Notes under the pieces: model-generated | Seen by the model: only the letters and a program-made list of their open reading frames with translations | What the model was told of the DNA's origin: nothing | The model's database searches: none | Shown: positions 1-6,286 of the stretch, one piece after another | Numbering within the stretch: position 1 is the first letter of the stretch | Layout of the letters: each line of letters begins with the position of its first letter | Assembly: GCF_937873925.1 (NCBI RefSeq) | Contig: NZ_CALNAT010000133.1 | Span: 1-14,972 of the forward strand | DNA length: 14,972 nucleotides | Direction of reading: 5' to 3' | Source of the DNA: an uncultured Proteiniphilum sp. | GTDB taxonomy: Bacteria; Bacteroidota; Bacteroidia; Bacteroidales; Dysgonomonadaceae | Made by a program: the position numbers and the translations under genes

Positions 1-260
1 TACTCTTTCGACGCAATGGCGAAGCTTTGGGATATCTTTTCGATACGGTTGTCCAATATCTCCGGGAATCGTATCAATACGGGCGATGAAACATCGCGCA
101 GGTACAATTCGCGCATCAACTCGCTCAGATCTACGCTGGAACCTGCCTGCTTGCGCGGGGTCACCTGCACGTGTCCTTTTTCGTTGATGGAGAAATAACC
201 GTTCCCCCATCCGTTGATGTTGTACAACTCTTCCGAATCTTCAATACGCCATTTTCTCAT
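1..260 (-). CDS. speA: Biosynthetic arginine decarboxylase, N-terminal part (partial)
   Basis: Read leftward from the ATG at 258-260, this frame stays open to the window edge (86 codons). It begins MRKWRIEDSEELYNINGWG, followed further on by a VTPRK stretch and VLIRFPEILDNRIEKI. I recognise this as the start of the long PLP-dependent arginine decarboxylase SpeA of Bacteroidetes, which converts arginine to agmatine, the first step of the agmatine route to polyamines. Only the region before and into the start of the PLP-binding barrel is visible, so catalytic residues cannot be checked. The rest of the gene (about 540 residues are usual) lies left of the window. The start is chosen because the family N-terminus begins at this methionine. 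No Shine-Dalgarno is evident, as is common in this phylum. It is divergent from the serpin gene. Confidence 0.85.
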   Translation of the reverse strand, partial: MRKWRIEDSEELYNINGWGNGYFSINEKGHVQVTPRKQAGSSVDLSELMRELYLRDVSSPVLIRFPEILDNRIEKISQSFAIASKE

Positions 261-310
261 TCCAACAAACACTCTTTAAAGGTGATACACTAACTTAATC
301 AATCAGTCCG

Positions 311-318
311 CAAAAATA
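311..318 (-). promoter_or_regulatory. Possible -7 element for speA
   Basis: On the minus strand this reads TATTTTTG, an exact fit to the Bacteroidetes TAnnTTTG -7 element. It would place the transcript start near 307, about 47 nt before the speA ATG. No clean TTTG -33 element is found at the expected distance, so support is moderate at best. A plus-strand TAATTTTG (324-331) lies back to back with it, about 175 nt upstream of the serpin start. That one also lacks a -33 element. Confidence 0.35.
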
Positions 319-507
319 CTCATTAATTTTGTCATTTGAAGTTACAGCGGATAAAATGATGCGGAAAACCGGTCGCTTGGGGAATATTTCAAAAGCCGCA
401 AGTTCATTATAACTTTTTTTAATGGTATATCCGCAACAATTGACCGTTGAAATACATCTAATAAGTATAGAATTAAAAAATGTTGAATCTGATAAAATAG
501 AACGTTT

Positions 508-1773
508 ATGCAATCGAAAATCTATTCATTTACAATGGTAATTGTAGCCAGCCTTTTTCTGTCAGTGTCTTGTGATAAAAACGGCGGTGATGTCCGGACC
601 GGGGATTTGCCTGATCCCATCCGGATAGACCTGCGTTCGTCCGAACAGGAAATGGTGCGTGCAGACCAGTCCTTCGCGTTTGAGTTTTTTGAGAATGTGT
701 TTGTCGAAGAATCCCTCCAAGAAGACAACAATTTCATGGTCTCTCCGCTGAGCCTGAGCATGGCCCTGGCCATGACCTGGAACGGCGCTGCCGGCGAAAC
801 AAAGACGGCAATGCAGCGGACGCTGAAGATGGATGATTTCCCCGATGATGAACTCAACGGTTATTATAAAAAACTGAAAGAGGCATTATTGAAAACAGAT
901 CCCTCCACTAAATTATCGATCGCCAATGCTGTTTTCACCAATCAGTTCATTACGATTAAGCCCGATTTTATCAGTGCCAACCGGTCATTTTATGACGCAA
1001 CGGTGCAATCGGTTGATTTCACCCGGGCCGCCACCGTGGATATCATCAACAACTGGGCTTCGGATAATACCAACGGATTGATAAAAAAGGTGATAGATAA
1101 TACCAAGCCCGAAGATCTGATGTACCTGCTCAATGCCATCTACTTTAAAGGTATCTGGACTTCCGAATTTGATAAGAAGAACACTTCCGAAAGACCATTT
1201 ACCTATGAAAGCGGTACCCGGAAAAATGTGGAGATGATGAAGCAAACGGCAAAATTCAACTACACCGAAGACGGTAACCTGCAACTGGTGCAACTTCCCT
1301 ACGGGAACCAGGCCTTCAGTATGATGGTACTGCTGCCTGCAGAGGGGAAAAAATTGCAGGATGTGGTAACGGCAACCCGTCAGCAAGGGTACTGGGGAGG
1401 GTTAAAGTCTGCTCTACGTGAGGCTGAGGTCGATCTCTCCCTGCCTAAATTCAAAACCGAATACAGTAAAGAGTTGAATGAAGTGCTGACAAAGATGGGT
1501 ATGGAGATCGCTTTTACAAAGGCGGCCGATTTTTCGCGGATGAGCGATGCACCCGCAAAAATCAGCTTTGTGAAACAGGATACATATATAACTACGGATG
1601 AATCGGGTACCGAGGCTGCGGCCGTTACTACTATAGGTATGGAGCTAACCTCATTTCCCATGAAACCGGATAAAGTGGTATTTAACGCCAATCGTCCCTT
1701 CCTCTATCTTATTCAGGAAAATTCCACCGGCGCCATTCTCTTTATGGGCGCGGTAAAAAATTTTGACAAATAG
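508..1773 (+). CDS. Serpin (serine/cysteine protease inhibitor) lipoprotein
   Basis: This is a full-length serpin of 421 residues. Residues 1-22 form a lipoprotein signal: a basic start, the hydrophobic run MVIVASLFLSVS, then Cys22 followed by DKNGGD. It should therefore be lipid-anchored in the cell envelope, probably at the outer membrane. The serpin fold is clear. NFMVSPLSLSMALAMTWNGA matches the helix-B region, and the family signature near the C-terminus is FNANRPFLYLI (392-402). The reactive-loop hinge ESGTEAAAVT (365-374) has the small residues needed for loop insertion, so an inhibitory serpin is predicted. Counting 17 residues from Glu365 puts the scissile P1-P1' bond at Thr381-Ser382, in GMELTSFPM. 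By analogy with known bacterial serpins such as miropin of Tannerella, it probably protects the cell from its own or host proteases; the target is not known. The gene is monocistronic, with a strong terminator about 100 nt downstream. Confidence 0.93.
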   Translation: MQSKIYSFTMVIVASLFLSVSCDKNGGDVRTGDLPDPIRIDLRSSEQEMVRADQSFAFEFFENVFVEESLQEDNNFMVSPLSLSMALAMTWNGAAGETKTAMQRTLKMDDFPDDELNGYYKKLKEALLKTDPSTKLSIANAVFTNQFITIKPDFISANRSFYDATVQSVDFTRAATVDIINNWASDNTNGLIKKVIDNTKPEDLMYLLNAIYFKGIWTSEFDKKNTSERPFTYESGTRKNVEMMKQTAKFNYTEDGNLQLVQLPYGNQAFSMMVLLPAEGKKLQDVVTATRQQGYWGGLKSALREAEVDLSLPKFKTEYSKELNEVLTKMGMEIAFTKAADFSRMSDAPAKISFVKQDTYITTDESGTEAAAVTTIGMELTSFPMKPDKVVFNANRPFLYLIQENSTGAILFMGAVKNFDK

Positions 1774-1792
1774 ATTTTTATAATCTTGTCAC

Positions 1793-1860
1793 AGCCGGGA
1801 TTTTATCAGCGCCAACCGGTCGTTTTTATAACATTACTGTGAAGGCCGGACGTTTTCACT
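1793..1860 (+). pseudogene. Decayed fragment of a second serpin copy
   Basis: The 27 nt at 1799-1825 match serpin nucleotides 964-990 at 25 of 27 positions. Both differences are synonymous third-position changes (AGT/AGC and TCA/TCG, both Ser), encoding DFISANRSF. After one extra T at 1826, the frame continues as YNITVKAGRFH against YDATVQSVDFT in the intact gene, sharing Y, T, V and F. A further indel sits just before 1799. The direction is the same as the intact serpin. This is best read as the remnant of a tandem serpin paralogue that was once under coding constraint and then frameshifted and mostly deleted. It is too short to do anything as protein. Confidence 0.6.
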
Positions 1861-1877
1861 AACCTTCCGGCCGGTTT

Positions 1878-1913
1878 ATCACTCAGCGGGCTCTGCCTGT
1901 TGGGTGATTTTTT
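1878..1913 (+). terminator. Strong intrinsic terminator after the serpin
   Basis: A 14-bp hairpin (1878-1891 with 1895-1908, three G-T wobbles, 3-nt loop TCT) is followed by a run of six T and an AT-rich stretch. A smaller 7-bp hairpin (GGCCGGA at 1844-1850 with TCCGGCC at 1866-1872) lies just before it. It should end serpin transcription and insulate nrdJ. Confidence 0.8.
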
Positions 1914-2223
1914 ATTTAAATTTTGTCTGTTTTTTGGGATCTCTTCCTCTTGCTTATTTTATCTGTTTGAATTTCAGTGAAGTTGTACCAATTGGAAAAC
2001 TTTTTCTCCCTTATTGAAAATTAATGTTCTTATTATCAGTAATATGAAAATTTTTCTGGAAAACTTTATGTTATTGTTGATAAAAAAATCGATAAATATT
2101 TTGCACTCTTGGAAACTTTCTATAAACTTGCAAAAGCTAAAAAGCCTTACTTTGAAAAATTGAATGGTCTATTTGGAGAAGAAGTAGCATTGTAGAGATT
2201 TATTTATTATTAATTTTTTCCTG
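1914..2223. other. AT-rich intergenic stretch with an orphan open frame
   Basis: This stretch is visibly richer in A and T than the flanking genes. Its one coding-like element is a plus-strand frame open from 2043 to the TAG at 2193-2195, ending in LAKAKKPYFEKLNGLFGEE and four more residues. It has 50 codons but no in-frame ATG. It looks like the C-terminal tail of a lost gene, although a second frame (ATG at 2044) is also open for about 38 codons, so chance is possible in such AT-rich DNA. I do not recognise the sequence. No exact TAnnTTTG promoter and no cobalamin-riboswitch B12 box is seen before nrdJ. Confidence 0.4.
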
Positions 2224-4770
2224 ATGAAAAAGAAGACATACACTTTCGACGAAGCCTATAAAGCCTCGTTAGGGTATTTCCAGGGCGATGAACTGGCAGC
2301 CAAAGTATGGGTAAGCAAGTATGCCCTCAAAGACAGTCAGGGTGATATCTATGAAAAGACACCCGAAGATATGCACTGGCGATTGGCCAAAGAGGTTGCC
2401 CGGATCGAAAAGAAATATACCAACCCGTTGAGCGAAAAAGAACTGTTCGATCTGTTCGACCGGTTCCGCTACATCATTCCCCAGGGAAGCCCTATGACCG
2501 GTATAGGGAACGATTACCAGGTAGCATCGCTGTCGAACTGCTTTGTGATAGGGATGGACGGAGATGCCGATTCCTACGGCGCGATTATCCGTATCGACGA
2601 AGAGCAGGTGCAACTCATGAAGCGCCGCGGAGGGGTAGGGCACGACCTTTCGCATATACGGCCGAAAGGGTCGCCAGTAAAGAACTCGGCACTCACCTCC
2701 ACCGGACTGGTTCCCTTTATGGAACGTTATTCTAACTCCACGCGCGAAGTAGCGCAGGATGGCCGTCGTGGAGCCCTGATGCTGAGCGTATCCATCAAGC
2801 ATCCCGATTCGGAAGATTTTATTGATGCCAAGCTGGAGCAGGGGAAAGTGACCGGGGCCAATATCTCGGTAAAGATCGATGATGGATTTATGGAAGCTGC
2901 ATCCGGAGGAAAACTGTATGTTCAACAGTTTCCCATCGGGTCAAATGAGCCGAAATATAAAAAGACCATCGATGCGCAGAAACTGTGGAAAAAAATCGTC
3001 CACAATGCCTGGCAATCGGCCGAACCCGGCGTCCTGTTCTGGGATACCATTATACGTGAATCGATTCCTGACTGTTATGCCGATCTGGGTTTCAAGACCG
3101 TATCGACCAATCCGTGCGGCGAAATTCCGTTGTGTCCTTACGACAGTTGCCGCCTGTTGGCCATCAACCTTTATTCTTATGTGGTGAACCCGTTCAAGGA
3201 AGATGCCTATTTCGATTTCGAATTGTTTGGCAAGCATGTACGGCTGGCGCAACGTATCATGGACGATATCGTGGATCTGGAATCGGAGAAGATCGACATG
3301 ATCCTCGAAAAAATAGAAGCCGACCCCGAGTTGGAGGAGGTGAAATCGTCGGAGCGCAATCTCTGGAAGAAGATACAGCTTAAAACCCTGCAGGGGCGTC
3401 GTACCGGCGTGGGGATCACCGCCGAGGGAGATATGCTGGCTGCCCTGGGCATCCGTTACGGAACGGACGAAGGCAACGATTTCTCGGAAAAAGTACACCG
3501 TACTGTGGCGCTTAATGCCTATGCTTCCTCCGTGGAGATGGCAAAAGAACGGGGTGCATTTGAGATCTTCGATATAGAAAGAGAGAAAAACAATCCCTTT
3601 ATAAATCGCCTGAAAGAAGCTGATCCTCAGCTTTATAAAGATATGGTAAAATACGGCAGGCGCAATATAGCCCTTCTTACCATCGCCCCCACCGGAACGA
3701 CCAGCCTGATGTCGCAGACCACTTCGGGGATCGAGCCGGTCTTCCTGCCTGTTTATACCCGTCGCCGCAAAGTGAACCCCAACGACAAGGATGTGAAGAT
3801 CGACTTTGTGGATGAGAATGGCGATTCGTGGGAAGAATACGTGGTATTCCATCATAAATTCGTTACCTGGATGGAAGCGAATGGCTACTCCACTATCAAA
3901 CGCTATACCCACGACGAGATCGAGGAGATGGTGGCCAAATCATCCTATTATAAAGCTACCTCCAACGATGTGGACTGGCTGAAAAAGGTAAAGATGCAGG
4001 GAAGGGTGCAGAAATGGGTAGATCACTCTATCAGCGTGACCATCAACCTGCCGAATGATGTCTCGGAAGAGTTAGTGGGCGAGTTATATATGGAAGCATG
4101 GAAGAGCGGCTGTAAAGGTTGTACGGTATATCGCGACGGATCCCGGGCGGGCGTACTTATTTCCAATGGTAACGGCGACACGAAAGAGGACGAAAAAAAT
4201 GATGATTGTTATGAACTGCCGGCGATCGTCACTTCCCGTCCCGTTGAGTTGGAAGCCGATGTGATCAAGTTCCAGAATAATAAGGAGAAATGGATCGCTT
4301 TTATCGGATTGCATAATGGCAGGCCGTATGAGATTTTCACCGGGATCAATGACGAAGACGATGGTATCATGTTGCCTAAAACGGTCACTACCGGGAAGAT
4401 TATCAAGGCGTACGACAGCGACGGCCGGAAGCATTACGACTTCCAGTTCCAGAACAGACGCGGTTACAAGGTAACCATCGAAGGGCTGGACGGAAAGTTC
4501 AATCCTGAATTCTGGAACTACGCGAAGCTTATTTCGGGCGTGTTGCGTTACGGGATGCCTATCGATCAGGTGATCAAGCTGGTATCGGGACTGGAACTCG
4601 ACAATGAGACCATCAATACCTGGAAGAACGGTGTGGAGCGGGCGCTGAAAAAATATCTGCCCAACGAGACCGAAGCCAAGGGACAGAAATGTCCCGTCTG
4701 TGGGCAAGAGACCCTGGTCTATCAGGAAGGATGCCTTAAATGCCGCAACTGCGGCGCATCCAAGTGTTAG
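2224..4770 (+). CDS. nrdJ: Adenosylcobalamin-dependent (class II) ribonucleotide reductase
   Basis: The 848-residue enzyme reduces ribonucleotides to deoxyribonucleotides using adenosylcobalamin to generate the radical, so it works with or without oxygen. The active site is complete. Cys106 (in SNCFVIG) and Cys309 fit the redox pair. Cys298 in NPCGE is the expected thiyl-radical cysteine, with Asn296 and Glu300 beside it. The PTGTTS loop follows later. From about residue 660 to 790 there is a TSCPD-like C-terminal domain. The tail is a zinc-ribbon-like segment with CxxC at 823/826 and 837/840, then Cys843 and Cys848 spaced C-x4-C. The latter matches the swinging disulfide shuttle of class II enzymes. 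The length is normal for the NrdJ_Z group. The start has no Shine-Dalgarno. It is single-gene, with its own terminator. It needs cobalamin, which many Bacteroidales must import. Confidence 0.95.
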   Translation: MKKKTYTFDEAYKASLGYFQGDELAAKVWVSKYALKDSQGDIYEKTPEDMHWRLAKEVARIEKKYTNPLSEKELFDLFDRFRYIIPQGSPMTGIGNDYQVASLSNCFVIGMDGDADSYGAIIRIDEEQVQLMKRRGGVGHDLSHIRPKGSPVKNSALTSTGLVPFMERYSNSTREVAQDGRRGALMLSVSIKHPDSEDFIDAKLEQGKVTGANISVKIDDGFMEAASGGKLYVQQFPIGSNEPKYKKTIDAQKLWKKIVHNAWQSAEPGVLFWDTIIRESIPDCYADLGFKTVSTNPCGEIPLCPYDSCRLLAINLYSYVVNPFKEDAYFDFELFGKHVRLAQRIMDDIVDLESEKIDMILEKIEADPELEEVKSSERNLWKKIQLKTLQGRRTGVGITAEGDMLAALGIRYGTDEGNDFSEKVHRTVALNAYASSVEMAKERGAFEIFDIEREKNNPFINRLKEADPQLYKDMVKYGRRNIALLTIAPTGTTSLMSQTTSGIEPVFLPVYTRRRKVNPNDKDVKIDFVDENGDSWEEYVVFHHKFVTWMEANGYSTIKRYTHDEIEEMVAKSSYYKATSNDVDWLKKVKMQGRVQKWVDHSISVTINLPNDVSEELVGELYMEAWKSGCKGCTVYRDGSRAGVLISNGNGDTKEDEKNDDCYELPAIVTSRPVELEADVIKFQNNKEKWIAFIGLHNGRPYEIFTGINDEDDGIMLPKTVTTGKIIKAYDSDGRKHYDFQFQNRRGYKVTIEGLDGKFNPEFWNYAKLISGVLRYGMPIDQVIKLVSGLELDNETINTWKNGVERALKKYLPNETEAKGQKCPVCGQETLVYQEGCLKCRNCGASKC

Positions 4771-4816
4771 GAAGAAGGCATTTCTAACAGGTTATAGTAT
4801 CTTCCCTATACTTATC

Positions 4817-4862
4817 TTTACCCGTCATACCGGTTCAATTACCGGTTTGGCGGGTAAATTTT
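4817..4862 (+). terminator. Intrinsic terminator after nrdJ
   Basis: A long hairpin has its outer 11 bp running from TTTACCCGTCA at 4817-4827 to TGGCGGGTAAA at 4848-4858 (one G-T wobble). After a T-T mismatch there is an inner ACCGGT/ACCGGT stem and a 6-nt loop. Four T follow. The T tract is short, but the stem is very stable. Confidence 0.7.
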
Positions 4863-4982
4863 GAGGAAGCTGTTAAAGAGAGTTATTTGCGTATAAATAT
4901 CGATAAAGAAGATACTTCCGGAGAAACTTTTTTCTGTGTGGATATGTTTATATACCTGTATTGTAGTTTATTATAAAAGAGA

Positions 4983-4988
4983 AAGGAG
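4983..4988 (+). promoter_or_regulatory. Consensus Shine-Dalgarno of the DUF6496-type gene
   Basis: AAGGAG sits 6 nt before the ATG at 4995. It fixes the start and stands out because the other genes in this window lack such a site. Confidence 0.75.
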
Positions 4989-4994
4989 CTCAAA

Positions 4995-5237
4995 ATGGCT
5001 AAATACTCGAAAAAAGCACAGGAAAAGATCGGCGAAGTCATGGGTGAATTTAAAAAGGGAAAGCTGAAAACTTCGGCCGGCAAGAAAGTAACCGACAGGG
5101 ATCAGGCTGTCGCCATAGGTATCTCTGAAGCCCATCAGGCCGGATATAAGGCGCCGAAACAGCCCGATAAAAAAGACTCTCCGGAACAATCTGATAAAAA
5201 ATCCTCCTCAAAACAGCGGAAACAGTCAAAGAAGTAA
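4995..5237 (+). CDS. Small lysine-rich DUF6496-type protein
   Basis: This is an 80-residue, highly basic protein. Residues 1-52 match a small conserved family (I believe DUF6496): KKAQEKIGEVMGEFKKGKL, then TSAGKKVTDRDQAVAIGISE. The tail from about residue 53 is low-complexity Lys/Ser/Gln/Pro. There is no signal peptide or membrane segment, so it is presumably cytosolic. The function is unknown. The basic composition suggests nucleic-acid binding, but that is inference only. The start is fixed by the AAGGAG site 6 nt upstream. It lies between the nrdJ terminator and a hairpin at 5253-5303, so it probably has its own transcript. The strong ribosome binding site suggests high expression. Confidence 0.85.
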   Translation: MAKYSKKAQEKIGEVMGEFKKGKLKTSAGKKVTDRDQAVAIGISEAHQAGYKAPKQPDKKDSPEQSDKKSSSKQRKQSKK

Positions 5238-5252
5238 CCTGAGAGCGGAGGT

Positions 5253-5303
5253 GAAAATATCTCTTCCCGGTTAATTTCGTTAGCCGGAAGGAGAAATATT
5301 TTC
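5253..5303 (+). terminator. Probable hairpin terminator after the DUF6496-type gene
   Basis: An outer stem GAAAATAT/ATATTTTC (5253-5260 with 5296-5303) continues inward through TCTTCC/GGAAGGA with small bulges, around a loop of about 13 nt. No long T tract follows the hairpin, so termination efficiency is uncertain. Confidence 0.5.
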
Positions 5304-5335
5304 TACACCCCATGTCCGTTTCTCCTACTTTTTAC

Positions 5336-5343
5336 TATTTTTG
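5336..5343 (+). promoter_or_regulatory. -7 element immediately before the yigZ start
   Basis: TATTTTTG is an exact TAnnTTTG match ending 4 nt before the ATG at 5348. It would put the transcript start at about 5347, making the mRNA leaderless. A convincing TTTG -33 element is missing. Confidence 0.4.
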
Positions 5344-5347
5344 CGGT

Positions 5348-5947
5348 ATGGACGACACCTATAAGACCGTGATCCGGCCTGCCGAAGGGTATATCAATGA
5401 AAAGAAGAGTAAATTTATCTCCCATATCTTTCCGGTAAAGAGCTCCGATGAGGTGAAAGAGATAGTGGAGGGACAGCGTAAGAAATATTACGATGCCCGC
5501 CATGTCTGCTGGGCTTATCTGCTGGGATGGGAGAGGAGCGAGTTCCGTTCCAATGATGATGGGGAGCCCTCGGGAACGGCCGGAAAGCCTATTCTGGGAC
5601 AGATCAACTCTGCAGGGCTGACTGATGTGCTGATCACCGTGGTACGCTATTTCGGCGGCACGCTCCTGGGTACGGGCGGGTTGATCAAAGCATACAAAGA
5701 GGCCGCCGCCGACGCTATTGTCCACGCTGAGATCGTGGAAAGGACGGTGAATGATACCGTTGAAATAACCTTCGATTATACCTTGCTCAATGAGGTGATG
5801 CGTGTGTTAAAACAATTTGACGGCGTGCGATGGACGCAGGATTTTACCGACAGCTGCCGGATGGGCCTGGAAATACGCCGTTCATTGGCTCCGCAACTCA
5901 CGGATATACTGACATCCATCCACGGGATTAACGTTGTTCATTCGTAA
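5348..5947 (+). CDS. YigZ/IMPACT family protein
   Basis: The 199-residue two-domain protein carries an N-terminal IMPACT (UPF0029) domain at about 15-125, with ARHVCWAY (50-57), DDGEPSGTAGKPIL (70-83) and RYFGGTLLGTGGL (100-112). A DUF1949-type ferredoxin-like domain follows at about 135-193. The eukaryotic relative IMPACT regulates the Gcn2 stress kinase. Bacterial YigZ has no settled biochemical role, with ribosome- or RNA-related work suggested. I start it at 5348 (MDDTYKTV), where family members start. An in-frame ATG at 5312 would add 12 residues with no family similarity and lies upstream of the TATTTTTG element. It is likely monocistronic. Confidence 0.9.
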   Translation: MDDTYKTVIRPAEGYINEKKSKFISHIFPVKSSDEVKEIVEGQRKKYYDARHVCWAYLLGWERSEFRSNDDGEPSGTAGKPILGQINSAGLTDVLITVVRYFGGTLLGTGGLIKAYKEAAADAIVHAEIVERTVNDTVEITFDYTLLNEVMRVLKQFDGVRWTQDFTDSCRMGLEIRRSLAPQLTDILTSIHGINVVHS

Positions 5948-6286
5948 ACAACTCGTCACGTCCCGGATTTTTGTTAAGAAGAGGTTTTTGTGTTTGTCCT
6001 GTGTTCGCCGGATTCCGCCCGGAAGTTTACGGATACTCTTATTTACTCCTGTCCGCGAGCTCCCTAGAGATATTAAAAAAAGACCCCGTTTTAAACATAA
6101 AAACACCCTAATAAATAAGGAATTTCATAAAAAAGTGTAGTTCCTTACACAAAATTAGCTACTTTTGCACCCAAATTGTGCACTTTTTCGTTTTTTCGCC
6201 TGACTATATTATTGCGGGAAAAATCCGAAAAAAAGGTCTGCCCTTAGCAAAAGCATTCCACATAAGTAAAAAGAAAGAACATTTGA
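5948..6286. other. Intergenic region upstream of topA
   Basis: There is no convincing gene in these 339 nt. It holds a 7-bp inverted repeat TAAGGAA/TTCCTTA (6116-6122 with 6141-6147), the TACTTTTG promoter element at 6160-6167, and a TGCAC/GTGCA dyad (6166-6170 with 6178-6182) centred on the predicted transcript start. A plus-strand frame open through most of the first 190 nt starts inside yigZ, and its composition does not look like a protein. The topA leader would be about 115 nt. Confidence 0.5.
6160..6167 (+). promoter_or_regulatory. topA promoter -7 element
   Basis: TACTTTTG fits TAnnTTTG exactly and sits 119 nt upstream of the topA ATG, predicting a start near 6171. The -33 position lacks a TTTG. 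The inverted repeat TGCAC-N7-GTGCA overlaps the predicted start and could be an operator. Confidence 0.5.

Noticed and set aside
16..198. Plus-strand 60-codon frame at the left edge
   Set aside because: It is antisense to speA, whose frame has clear family similarity.
295..513. Minus-strand 72-codon frame between speA and the serpin
   Set aside because: It spans the promoter zone, has no family similarity and overlaps the serpin start. Chance openness is the simpler reading.
1914..2223. Cobalamin riboswitch upstream of nrdJ
   Set aside because: No B12 box or GC-rich riboswitch core is visible; the stretch is AT-rich and unstructured.
5312..5347. Longer yigZ start adding 12 residues
   Set aside because: The extra residues are unlike the family, and the -7 element at 5336-5343 would lie inside the coding region.
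5934..6140. Plus-strand 68-codon frame after yigZ
   Set aside because: It begins inside yigZ in another frame, has no recognisable motif, and ends in the AT-rich zone before the topA promoter.
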